Of a stretch of DNA of 64,000 nt, positions 48,289 to 58,184 are shown in pieces. Both the position numbers and the translations under genes were made by a program. Position 1 is the first letter of the stretch. Each line of letters starts with the position of its first letter. Under the pieces are notes generated by a model, which saw nothing but the letters and a program-made list of their open reading frames with translations, was not told the origin of the DNA and ran no database searches. The DNA is taken from the NCBI RefSeq assembly GCF_029945685.1, contig NZ_JAQSDA010000025.1, positions 248,001 through 312,000 on the forward strand. Reading direction: 5' to 3'. The stretch is from Polaromonas sp. Lineage in GTDB: Bacteria; Pseudomonadota; Gammaproteobacteria; Burkholderiales; Burkholderiaceae_C.

Positions 48289-48828
48289 TTAGGGAAGTCG
48301 CCGCAAGGCGGAAACGTTCCCGGGACTGTCTGTGGCCGCCTGAAACTGCGCCGGTTTGTCCATCAGCTCACGCAGGCGGCTGCGTGCCCGCGACAGGCGC
48401 GACATGACGGTGCCCAGCGGCACGCCCACCACGCGGGCGACCTGCTCGTAACTCATGTCTTCCATGCTGACGAGCAGCAGCACGGCACGCTGGTCTTCGG
48501 GCAGCCGGAGCAGGCAACGCTGCAGGTCCAGGGCCTGGTCCTGCCTTGCATCGGGCGCTGCCAGCGTGTGGGCCAGTTCATCCACATCGAGCGCAGGGCC
48601 CGCCTGCAGCTGCCGCGCCGCACTGCGTCGCTGGTTCATGAACAGGTTGTGCATCAGGGTGAACAGCCAGGCCCGCAGATCGGACCCGGCTGTCCAGAGA
48701 CGCCATTTGCTGCAGGCGCGTTCCAGTGTGTCCTGCACCAGGTCGTCGGCGGTCCAGGCATCGCCGGTCAGCGCGCGGGCGTAGCGCCGCAGCCCGGGAA
48801 TCTGTGCAATCAGCTCGGAACGATCCAT
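48289..48828 (-). CDS. ECF-family RNA polymerase sigma factor
   Basis: 179 aa. Sigma region 2 (YARALTGDAWTADDLVQDTL, LRAWLFTLMHNLFMNQRR) and region 4 (LRLPEDQRAVLLLVSMEDMS, VARVVGVPLGTVMSRLSRAR). Paired with the downstream transmembrane anti-sigma factor and preceded by a COG4315-type lipoprotein gene, so it probably answers an envelope or oxidative signal. No target promoter motif can be recognised from this window alone. Confidence 0.94.
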   Translation of the reverse strand: MDRSELIAQIPGLRRYARALTGDAWTADDLVQDTLERACSKWRLWTAGSDLRAWLFTLMHNLFMNQRRSAARQLQAGPALDVDELAHTLAAPDARQDQALDLQRCLLRLPEDQRAVLLLVSMEDMSYEQVARVVGVPLGTVMSRLSRARSRLRELMDKPAQFQAATDSPGNVSALRRLP

Positions 48829-48855
48829 GGATGGCGTTCAACCCGGCCTGCAAAT

Positions 48856-49227
48856 TCAGGGCTTGACGATGTGCCAGACGTTCTGCACGCCGTCGCCGGT
48901 CTTGTCGCCAGCCTTGCTGTCCTTGATCCAGTAGTACAGCGGCTTGCCTTTCATGGCCCACTGCTTCTTGCCGTCATCGCGCGTGATGATCGTGTAGTCG
49001 CCCGAGGCCTTGTCCGTCTCGGCCGCCATCAGCGGCGGCCAGTTGGTGGCGCAGGGGCCATTGCAGACGGACTTGCCGCTGCCGGTGACATCGCGGTCAA
49101 AGGTGTAAAGCGTCATGCCGTTCGGGCCGACCAGCATGCCATCGGCGACTTTGGCGGGCGGGCTGGACATGGAGGCGCAGCCGCCGAGGAGGGCGGCGGT
49201 GAGGACGGCGATGGTCAGGAATTTCAT
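48856..49227 (-). CDS. COG4315-family lipoprotein with repeated motif
   Basis: 123 aa. Signal peptide with lipobox LLGGC (Cys 17), then two copies of the secreted-repeat pattern: MLVGPNGMTLYTFDRDVTGS with GKSVCNGPCATNWPPLMA, and KQWAMKGKPLYYWIKDSKAG. These small periplasmic lipoproteins are of unknown role. It is first in line with the ECF sigma and anti-sigma genes, 27 bases before the sigma start, so it is probably co-transcribed and may be part of the same response. Confidence 0.9.
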   Translation of the reverse strand: MKFLTIAVLTAALLGGCASMSSPPAKVADGMLVGPNGMTLYTFDRDVTGSGKSVCNGPCATNWPPLMAAETDKASGDYTIITRDDGKKQWAMKGKPLYYWIKDSKAGDKTGDGVQNVWHIVKP

Positions 49228-49355
49228 GGTGGGCTCCGGTAGGTGAGTTTGGTTGGGCAGAACAGCTCTGCCACCGGATAAACACCCTCAGGGACCAGTT
49301 TATTCCCTGCCCTGCAAAATATTTCTCAATGCCAGGCTTCGGGCGGGCGGGGTCG

Positions 49356-49910
49356 TCAGCGGCTGCGCGACTTCATCGCGCGTTCGACCTCGCGCTTGCC
49401 TTCGCGGTCCTTGATGGTGTCACGCTTGTCGTGTTCGCCTTTGCCCTTGGCCAGTCCCACCTCGCATTTGACCTTGCCGGCCTTCCAGTGCAGGTTCAAT
49501 GGCACCAGGGTGAAGCCTTTCTGCTCGATCTTGCCGATCAGGCGGCGGATCTCGTCCTTGTGCATCAGCAGCTTCTTGGTGCGCACCGAGTCCGGGCGGA
49601 CGTGGGTGGAAGCGGTCCCCAGCGGGTTGATCTGGCAGCCGATCAGGAACAGCTCGCCGTTGCGGATCACCACGTAGCCGTCGGTCAGCTGCACCTTGCC
49701 CTCGCGCAGCGACTTGACCTCCCAGCCTTCAAGCACCATGCCGGCCTCGAAGCGCTCTTCGATGTGGTAGTTGAAGGTCGCTTTTTTGTTGTCGGCAATC
49801 CGCACGGCCGCAGCGGCAGCCTTGGGGGTCAGGTTGATCGCGGGCTTGCCAGTGGATTTTCCGGAGGACGCGGCGGCCGGTTTTTTGGAGGATGCTTCTT
49901 TGGTGGCCAT
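49356..49910 (-). CDS. smpB: SsrA-binding protein SmpB
   Basis: 184 aa. The SmpB core starts at about residue 38 ([60 protein letters not shown]). The first ~35 residues are a Lys/Ala/Ser-rich extension seen in related betaproteobacteria. It binds tmRNA for trans-translation. Divergent from ratA across a 55-base gap, the standard arrangement. Confidence 0.96.
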   Translation of the reverse strand: MATKEASSKKPAAASSGKSTGKPAINLTPKAAAAAVRIADNKKATFNYHIEERFEAGMVLEGWEVKSLREGKVQLTDGYVVIRNGELFLIGCQINPLGTASTHVRPDSVRTKKLLMHKDEIRRLIGKIEQKGFTLVPLNLHWKAGKVKCEVGLAKGKGEHDKRDTIKDREGKREVERAMKSRSR

Positions 49911-49939
49911 GTGGAAAAGGTAAGGGCGGCGTCGACTAA

Positions 49940-49966
49940 TACAATCGAGCGCAGCCCACGATTGTA
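49940..49966. promoter_or_regulatory. Palindrome over the ratA -10/start region
   Basis: TACAATCG-N11-CGATTGTA, a perfect 8-bp inverted repeat. The left arm contains a TACAAT -10-like hexamer and the right arm ends on the A of the ratA start codon. It could be an operator for the smpB/ratA divergent pair or a leader hairpin. Confidence 0.6.
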
Positions 49967-50418
49967 TGAAAACCGTTCACAAGTCCGTTTTGATCTGGTA
50001 CAGCGCAGCCGAAATGTTCGCCCTCGTCACCGATGTCGCCAGTTACCCGCAGTTCCTGCCCTGGTGCGACCAGGCCAAGGTGGTCGAAGAGGGCGCGCAG
50101 GGGATGACAGCCAAAGTCGGCATCGCATTTGCCGGTATCCACCAGAGTTTCACCACCCGCAACACGCATGTGCCGGACCGACAGGTCTCGCTCAAGCTGG
50201 TGGACGGGCCGTTTTCAAAGCTGGACGGCGACTGGGACTTCACACCCCTGGGCGACGGCAGCCAACGCGCCTGCAGGGTGGATCTGACCCTGCGCTACGA
50301 CTTCGACAATGCGGCGCTGGCAGCGCTGGTGGGCCCGGTGTTTGACAAGATTGCCGGCAGCCTGGTCGACGCCTTTGTAAAAAGGGCGACCCAGGTGTAT
50401 GGCGAGGCCGCGGTCTGA
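49966..50418 (+). CDS. ratA: RatA-like START-domain protein (COQ10/ribosome association)
   Basis: 150 aa, polyketide-cyclase/START fold: [40 protein letters not shown] and [20 protein letters not shown]. In E. coli RatA was described as blocking 70S assembly; eukaryotic relatives (COQ10) bind ubiquinone. The smpB/ratA/rnfH order is conserved across proteobacteria. Which activity applies here cannot be told from sequence. Confidence 0.93.
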   Translation: MKTVHKSVLIWYSAAEMFALVTDVASYPQFLPWCDQAKVVEEGAQGMTAKVGIAFAGIHQSFTTRNTHVPDRQVSLKLVDGPFSKLDGDWDFTPLGDGSQRACRVDLTLRYDFDNAALAALVGPVFDKIAGSLVDAFVKRATQVYGEAAV

Positions 50419-50423
50419 ACGAC

Positions 50424-50762
50424 ATGGTGGCGCTGGACATTTCCCTGCTGTACTCGCCCGGTCCACGCCAGGTGCGCGAGTGGCATTTGACGCTTCCGAC
50501 CGGTAGCACCGTGGCGCAGGCCATTGCAACGAGCGGCATATTGGCCGAGTTTCCGGAGCTGGCGGCAGGCCGGCTTGGGGTCGGCATCTGGGGCCGGAAA
50601 ACCACTTTGCGCCAGCAGCTGCACCAGCAGGACCGGCTGGAAATCTACCGCCCGCTGAGGGTGGACCCGAAGATCGCGCGGCGCGAACGTTTCAGCAAGC
50701 AGGGGGTGAAGAAATCGGGGTTGTTTGCCACTAAAAGGGCAGGGGCCAAGGCCGGGTACTGA
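50424..50762 (+). CDS. rnfH: RnfH family ubiquitin-like protein
   Basis: 112 aa beta-grasp protein. VALDISLLYSPGPRQVREWH, GSTVAQAIATSGILAEFPEL, VGIWGRKTTLRQQLHQQDRL and EIYRPLRVDPKIARRERF match RnfH/YfjF. Function unknown; the family is a constant neighbour of ratA, five bases upstream here. The Lys-rich tail is common. Confidence 0.93.
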   Translation: MVALDISLLYSPGPRQVREWHLTLPTGSTVAQAIATSGILAEFPELAAGRLGVGIWGRKTTLRQQLHQQDRLEIYRPLRVDPKIARRERFSKQGVKKSGLFATKRAGAKAGY

Positions 50763-50776
50763 GCGCGAGCGGCAGC

Positions 50777-52926
<2,150 letters not shown>

Positions 52927-52943
52927 CCATCCCGATGGCCCGA

Positions 52944-52973
52944 GGCGTCCGCGAAGGACGCCTTTTCTTTTTT
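52944..52973 (+). terminator. Hairpin terminator between guaB and guaA
   Basis: GGCGTCC-GCGAA-GGACGCC followed by TTTTCTTTTTTT. A strong intrinsic terminator only 18 bases before the guaA start, so guaA needs read-through or its own promoter. Confidence 0.9.
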
Positions 52974-52990
52974 TGCCTGAAACGCCTCTC

Positions 52991-54604
52991 ATGCAGCACC
53001 AAAAAATCCTCATTCTCGATTTCGGCTCCCAGGTCACCCAGCTGATTGCGCGGCGCATCCGTGAAGCCCATGTGTTCTGCGAAGTCCATCCCTGCGATGT
53101 GACCAGCGACTGGGTCCGCGACTACGCGCAGGATGGCACGCTCAAGGGCATCATCCTGTCGGGCAGCCATGCCAGCGTCTATGAGGACAGCACCGACAAG
53201 GCGCCACAGGCGGTGTTCGATGTAGGGGTTCCCGTGCTCGGCATCTGCTACGGCATGCAGACCATGGCGCACCAGCTCGGCGGCATCGTGCAAAGCGGGC
53301 ACAAGCGTGAATTCGGCTCCGCCGATGTGCGGGCGCATGGCCATACCCGGCTGCTCGAAGGCATCCAGGACTACGCGACCTCCGAAGGCCACGGCATGCT
53401 GGATGTGTGGATGAGTCATGGCGACAAGGTCACCGAGCTGCCACCCGGCTTCAAGCTGATGGCCAGTACCGACAGCTGCCCGATCGCCGGCATGGCCGAC
53501 GAGGAGCGCCGGTTTTACGGCGTGCAGTTCCACCCTGAAGTCACACACACCAAGCGCGGCGCGGCCATCCTGGAGCGTTTTGTCCTTGAAATCTGCGGCA
53601 CCCGGGCCGACTGGATCATGGGCGACTACATCAGCGAGGCGGTGGAAAAAATCCGCGCCCAGGTTGGCAGCGAGGAAGTGATCCTCGGTCTGTCCGGCGG
53701 CGTCGATTCGTCCGTTGCGGCGGCGCTGATTCACCGCGCCATCGGCGACCAGCTGACCTGCGTGTTTGTCGACCACGGCCTGCTGCGCCTGAACGAGGGC
53801 GACATGGTGATGGACATGTTCGTCGGCAAGCTGCATGCGAAAGTCATCCGCGTCGATGCCGCTGACCAGTTCCTCGGCCACCTCCAGGGCGTCAGCGACC
53901 CGGAAGCCAAGCGCAAGATCATCGGCCGCGAGTTCGTGGAAGTGTTCAAGGCCGAAGCCGGCAAGCTCAAGAACGACCATTCGCGCCACGTGGCCTGGCT
54001 GGCCCAGGGCACGATTTACCCGGACGTGATCGAGAGCGGCGGCGCCAGGAACAAGAAGGCCATCACGATCAAGAGCCACCACAACGTGGGCGGCCTGCCC
54101 GAGCAGCTCGGCCTGAAGCTGCTCGAACCCCTGCGCGAGCTGTTCAAGGACGAAGTGCGCGAGCTGGGCGTGGCGCTGGGCCTGCCTTTTCACATGGTGT
54201 ACCGCCACCCCTTCCCGGGCCCGGGCCTGGGCGTGCGGATTCTGGGCGAAGTCAAAAAGGAATACGCCGATTTGCTGCGCCGCGCCGACGCCATCTTCAT
54301 CGAAGAGCTGCGCAACTTCATCGACGATGCCACCGGCAAGAGCTGGTACGACCTGACCAGCCAGGCGTTTGCGGTGTTTCTGCCGGTGAAAAGCGTGGGC
54401 GTCATGGGCGACGGTCGCACCTACGACTACGTGGTGGCCCTGCGCGCGGTGCAGACCAGCGACTTCATGACCGCCGACTGGGCCGAGCTGCCCTATGCGC
54501 TGCTCAAAAAGGTCTCCAGCCGCATCATCAACGAAGTGCGCGGCATCAACCGCGTGACCTACGACGTCAGCAGCAAACCGCCCGCAACGATTGAGTGGGA
54601 ATAG
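52991..54604 (+). CDS. guaA: GMP synthase (glutamine-hydrolysing)
   Basis: 537 aa from [20 protein letters not shown]; the ORF track starts inside guaB. Class I glutamine amidotransferase domain with the Cys in [13 protein letters not shown] and His/Glu in [14 protein letters not shown]-pyrophosphatase P-loop [17 protein letters not shown]-terminal dimerisation domain ([35 protein letters not shown]). It converts XMP to GMP. Confidence 0.97.
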   Translation: MQHQKILILDFGSQVTQLIARRIREAHVFCEVHPCDVTSDWVRDYAQDGTLKGIILSGSHASVYEDSTDKAPQAVFDVGVPVLGICYGMQTMAHQLGGIVQSGHKREFGSADVRAHGHTRLLEGIQDYATSEGHGMLDVWMSHGDKVTELPPGFKLMASTDSCPIAGMADEERRFYGVQFHPEVTHTKRGAAILERFVLEICGTRADWIMGDYISEAVEKIRAQVGSEEVILGLSGGVDSSVAAALIHRAIGDQLTCVFVDHGLLRLNEGDMVMDMFVGKLHAKVIRVDAADQFLGHLQGVSDPEAKRKIIGREFVEVFKAEAGKLKNDHSRHVAWLAQGTIYPDVIESGGARNKKAITIKSHHNVGGLPEQLGLKLLEPLRELFKDEVRELGVALGLPFHMVYRHPFPGPGLGVRILGEVKKEYADLLRRADAIFIEELRNFIDDATGKSWYDLTSQAFAVFLPVKSVGVMGDGRTYDYVVALRAVQTSDFMTADWAELPYALLKKVSSRIINEVRGINRVTYDVSSKPPATIEWE

Positions 54605-54730
54605 CGCGGGGCCGAGCCGCTGCGCGTCCCGGGCCATTGCGGCCCGATAATGGCCGGCTGTTGCGCCCAGCCGCATGACCCTGATCCGCGCAATACTTCG
54701 GTATTCAGTTAGATTCCTCCGGTTTGATCC

Positions 54731-55738
54731 ATGCTTCCTGCGCCTTTTCCCCTCAATGAAACTGAGCGCCTGCAGGCGCTCAGAGCGGGCTTCTGCGCCT
54801 ATGCTCCGCGTGAAGAGCGCTTTGATCGCATCACCCGCACTGCCAGGCGACTCTTGCACGTGCCGATCGCGCTGATTTCCATCATCGAGCAGGACGAGCA
54901 ATGGTTCCGTTCGGTGCAGGGCCTGGAAGTGGCGCACACGCCCAGGGATATTTCCTTTTGTGGCCATGTGGTGGCCATGAATCAGTCTTTTTGCATTCAG
55001 GATGCATTGAACGACCCGGACTTTTCCGATAACCCGCTGGTGACCGGTCCGCCGGGCATACGCGCCTACCTGGGCTGGCCACTTGAAATTGCCCCCGGTA
55101 TTGCTGTGGGCTCCTTGTGCGTGATCGACACCATGCCGCGCACCTTCGACCGGGAAGACTACGCTGCCCTGTCGGACCTGGCGAGCATAGCGGCAGCGGA
55201 GCTGAAGATCAACGCCATGTCCAGCTTGCAGAACAAGCTGCTGATGCAGCTCAGCGCCTTGCAGCGTCAGGGCGCACTTGACCCGCTGACCGGCTGCTGG
55301 AATATTCGCGGGTTCAGGCAGTTGCTGACCCTTGGCGTCGAAGATGCCCGCAAACAGGGCACCGATCTGGCGCTGTGTCACCTGCATGTGGACAACCTGA
55401 CCGAGGTGGCAAACGCAGCCGGATACGCCAACCATGATGCGGTGACGCTCATGCTGGCCCAGGTGTTGCGGCGGCGGCTGCCGGATCATGGCGCGCTTGC
55501 GCGTCTGGGCCCGCAGGACTTCTGTGCGATCGTTCCCTCGCCTTCTGCGCTGGACTTGGAGCAGGAACTCGCCCGGCTGACCTTCCCCAGTGTGACCGTG
55601 GACTTGCCAAGCGCCAAGCTGAAGCTGGACATGGCGCTGAAGGTTCAGGTTGCCTGGCTCGCAGAGTTCGGACCTGGCGCCACACCCGACAGCCTGTGGG
55701 CGCATGTGCTTGCAGCATCCAGAGCGGGGGTTCGATAA
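54731..55738 (+). CDS. GAF domain protein with degenerate GGDEF domain
   Basis: 335 aa. N-terminal GAF domain (LLHVPIALISIIEQDEQWFR, RDISFCGHVVAMNQSFCIQD, YLGWPLEIAPGIAVGSLCVI), then a GGDEF-like domain beginning DPLTGCWNIRGFRQLL. The signature position reads RLGPQDFCAIVPSP instead of RxGGDEFxxL, so diguanylate cyclase activity is doubtful. Cytoplasmic. The second inactive-looking GGDEF protein in the window. Alone between guaA and the PaiB-like gene. Confidence 0.82.
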   Translation: MLPAPFPLNETERLQALRAGFCAYAPREERFDRITRTARRLLHVPIALISIIEQDEQWFRSVQGLEVAHTPRDISFCGHVVAMNQSFCIQDALNDPDFSDNPLVTGPPGIRAYLGWPLEIAPGIAVGSLCVIDTMPRTFDREDYAALSDLASIAAAELKINAMSSLQNKLLMQLSALQRQGALDPLTGCWNIRGFRQLLTLGVEDARKQGTDLALCHLHVDNLTEVANAAGYANHDAVTLMLAQVLRRRLPDHGALARLGPQDFCAIVPSPSALDLEQELARLTFPSVTVDLPSAKLKLDMALKVQVAWLAEFGPGATPDSLWAHVLAASRAGVR

Positions 55739-55790
55739 CGCCGGAATGGCTTCAGATTCGGGCTGCAGGTTTTGTACGATACTCCGGCCT

Positions 55791-56429
55791 ATGTACATGC
55801 CACCTCAATTCAAGGGCGACCGTATTCAGGCAGCGGCGCTGATCAACCAACACCCGTTTGCCACCCTGATCAGCGTGGACGACGCGGGGTTGCCTTATGT
55901 GACGCACCTGCCGCTGCATCTGGAAGCCAGGGGCGAGCAGCTGGTGCTGCTCGGTCATGTGGCCAAGCCCAACCCGCACTGGCGTTACCTGCAGGCCAGG
56001 CCGCAGGCGGTTGCAACCTTTCTCGGACCCCATGCCTACCTGTCACCCAAGGTCTATCCCGATCTGGCGCGTGTGCCGACCTGGAACTACCTGGCCGTGC
56101 ATTGCACGGTGCAGGCCACGTTGATCGAAGATCCGGCCAGCAAGGACGCCCTGCTGAAAAAGCTCATCGGTGACCACGAGCCGGCCTATGCAGAGCAATG
56201 GCGCGGCCTGGGCGAGGAGTTTGCCCACAAGATGCTGGCCGGCATCATGGCTTTTGAATTGCAGGTTACCGATCTGCAGTGCAAGCTCAAACTCAACCAG
56301 CACCGGACCGAGGCACACGCGGCCATGAAAACCATGTACGCCGCTGGTACGCCCGACGAACAGGCGCTGGCTGGCTGGATGGACCGGCTGGGCATGGGCG
56401 CCGCCCCCAACGCCCGCGAGGAGACCTGA
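55791..56429 (+). CDS. FMN-binding PaiB-like protein
   Basis: 212 aa from MYMPPQFKGDRIQAAALINQ; the ORF track starts upstream in another gene. PaiB features: FATLISVDDAGLPYVTHLPL, VLLGHVAKPNPHW, VYPDLARVPTWNYLAVHCTV, QVTDLQCKLKLNQHR. The split-barrel FMN-binding fold is known as a negative transcriptional regulator of protease genes in Bacillus; in proteobacteria the role is unclear. TACGAT lies ten bases before the ATG, so the leader would be very short. Followed by a small membrane gene one base on. Confidence 0.9.
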   Translation: MYMPPQFKGDRIQAAALINQHPFATLISVDDAGLPYVTHLPLHLEARGEQLVLLGHVAKPNPHWRYLQARPQAVATFLGPHAYLSPKVYPDLARVPTWNYLAVHCTVQATLIEDPASKDALLKKLIGDHEPAYAEQWRGLGEEFAHKMLAGIMAFELQVTDLQCKLKLNQHRTEAHAAMKTMYAAGTPDEQALAGWMDRLGMGAAPNAREET

Positions 56430-56430
56430 C

Positions 56431-56670
56431 ATGCGTGCCGTCTTTGGCGTTCTGAGCCTGCTGATTGTTGTCGCCATCATCGGCGTGCTGGCGAAAAAGC
56501 AGCTCTCCCCGGCGCCTGTGAAGGTGGCACCGGCAGACGCTGGCCTGGCTTTGCCCGCGCTGGAGTCCGGCGCCACACCGCAGCAGCAAAGCCAGCAGAT
56601 CCAGAATCAGGTGCGCCAGTCGATTGAGAGCGCGATGCAGCAGACCCGGCCCATGCCGGAAGACAAATGA
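56431..56670 (+). CDS. Small single-helix membrane or exported protein
   Basis: 79 aa. One N-terminal hydrophobic helix (MRAVFGVLSLLIVVAIIGVL, then AKKQ), then a Pro/Ala spacer and a Gln-rich helix (QQQSQQIQNQVRQSIESAMQ). No family recognised; similar small proteins are found in Comamonadaceae. It begins one base after the PaiB-like stop, so it is translated from the same message. An E60 element follows. Confidence 0.75.
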   Translation: MRAVFGVLSLLIVVAIIGVLAKKQLSPAPVKVAPADAGLALPALESGATPQQQSQQIQNQVRQSIESAMQQTRPMPEDK

Positions 56671-56676
56671 TCCATA

Positions 56677-56736
56677 TCAAATCGGGCTCTGGCCCTTGTG
56701 ATAATTGCGCAAGCTGCTATTAAAAACGAAGCAATC
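56677..56736 (-). repeat. E60 dispersed element forming the leader of the tadA fusion gene
   Basis: TCAAATCGGGCTCTGGCCCT, then TTGCGCAAGCTGCTATTAAA and AACGAAGCAATC. Complete copy filling the whole gap between the small membrane gene and the TadA-dehalogenase ATG. Confidence 0.88.
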
Positions 56737-58137
56737 ATGAGCGATGCCGACTACATGCAACTGGCACTGGCGCAGGCCCGGCAAGCCGCCGAGGCGGGCG
56801 AGGTGCCGGTGGGTGCCGTGCTGGTGCGGCATGGTCAGGTGATCGCCACCGGCGGCAATAACCCCATCAACGGGCATGACCCGACGGCCCATGCCGAAAT
56901 GCAGGCCCTGCGGTCTGCCGCCCAGGCCGGGGGCAACTACCGGCTCGACGAGTGCGAACTGTTTGTCACGCTGGAACCCTGCGCCATGTGCGCCGGTGCC
57001 ATGCTGCATGCGAGGCTCAAGCGTGTGGTGTTCGGTGCACCGGATCCGAAAACCGGGGCCGCCGGGTCCGTCATCGACCTGTTTTCCAACCCGCAGCTCA
57101 ATCACCAGACGCGGGTAGAGGGCGGGGTGCTGGCCGCGGAATGTGGCGTGCTGCTGCAGGATTTTTTCCGGCAGCGGCGCAGCGAACAGCGCCAGGAGAC
57201 AAAACTCAACCATCCCCTGCGCGACGACGCGCTGCGCACGCCCGACAGCGCGTTCGCCGGTCTGCCGGACTATCCCTGGGCTCCCCGGTACATCAGCGAC
57301 CTGCCGTCCCTGGCCGGCCTGCGCATGCATTACCTGGACGAGGGGCCGCGCGCCCTTCGTCAGGCTCAGGATGACCGGATGACGTGGCTGTGCCTGCACG
57401 GCAATCCGGCCTGGAGCTACCTGTACCGCAAGATGATCCCGGTGTTCCTGGCGGCCGGTGACCGGGTGGTGGCGCCCGATCTGATCGGTTTCGGCAAAAG
57501 CGACAAACCCAAAAAAGACAGCTTTCACAGCTTCACCGGGCACCGGCAGATCCTGCTGGAGCTGGTCGAACGGCTGGACCTGAAGAACATGGTGCTGGTG
57601 GTGCAGGACTGGGGTGGCCTGCTGGGCCTGACCCTGCCGATGGCCGCACCCGAGCGTTACCGGGGCCTGCTGGTCATGAACACGACGCTGGCGACCGGCG
57701 ACGTGCCCCTGTCGCCGGGCTTTCTGGCCTGGCGCGAGATGTGCACCAAGAACCCGGAGTTCGATGTGGCACGCCTGTTTGCGCGCGGCAACCCGCAGAT
57801 GCGTGCCGAAGAATGCGCCGCCTACAACGCGCCTTTCCCCGACCGGGGCTACCGCGCCGCCCTGCGCGCCTTTCCGGCCCTGGTGCCGGAGGCCGAAAAC
57901 TCGGACGGTGCAGCTGTTTCACGCGACGCCCGCAGTTTCTGGCGCGAACGCTGGCAAGGCCGGAGCTTGATGGCTGTCGGTGCGCAGGACCCGGTACTCG
58001 GCCTGCCGGTCATGCAGCAGTTGCAGGCCATGATCCGGGGCTGCCCCGAGGCCACGGTGTTGCCCCAAGCAGGGCATTTTGTGCAGGAGCAGGGGGAAAG
58101 CATTGCCCGGCAGGCGGTGCGTTCTCTGGGCGGCTGA
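56737..58137 (+). CDS. tadA: TadA tRNA adenosine deaminase fused to haloalkane dehalogenase
   Basis: 466 aa from MSDADYMQLALAQARQAAEA; tadA proteins alone are about 150-170 aa. Residues 1-150 are a full TadA: zinc/catalytic HAE (His 52, Glu 54) and PCAMC (Cys 82, 85). Residues ~164-466 are a haloalkane dehalogenase of the DhlA type: HGNPAWSYLYRKMIPVF, nucleophile Asp 291 and Trp 292 in VVQDWGG, Trp 332, Asp 418, His 447 in AGHFVQE. One continuous frame with no internal stop, joined by a short charged linker. RALRQAQDDR (205-214) looks like a further tiny repeat insertion. Confidence 0.9.
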   Translation: MSDADYMQLALAQARQAAEAGEVPVGAVLVRHGQVIATGGNNPINGHDPTAHAEMQALRSAAQAGGNYRLDECELFVTLEPCAMCAGAMLHARLKRVVFGAPDPKTGAAGSVIDLFSNPQLNHQTRVEGGVLAAECGVLLQDFFRQRRSEQRQETKLNHPLRDDALRTPDSAFAGLPDYPWAPRYISDLPSLAGLRMHYLDEGPRALRQAQDDRMTWLCLHGNPAWSYLYRKMIPVFLAAGDRVVAPDLIGFGKSDKPKKDSFHSFTGHRQILLELVERLDLKNMVLVVQDWGGLLGLTLPMAAPERYRGLLVMNTTLATGDVPLSPGFLAWREMCTKNPEFDVARLFARGNPQMRAEECAAYNAPFPDRGYRAALRAFPALVPEAENSDGAAVSRDARSFWRERWQGRSLMAVGAQDPVLGLPVMQQLQAMIRGCPEATVLPQAGHFVQEQGESIARQAVRSLGG

Positions 58138-58184
58138 CCGCCGGCTTGGCGGTGCCCGGTCCGGGCAGTGGGATACTTCGTCTC

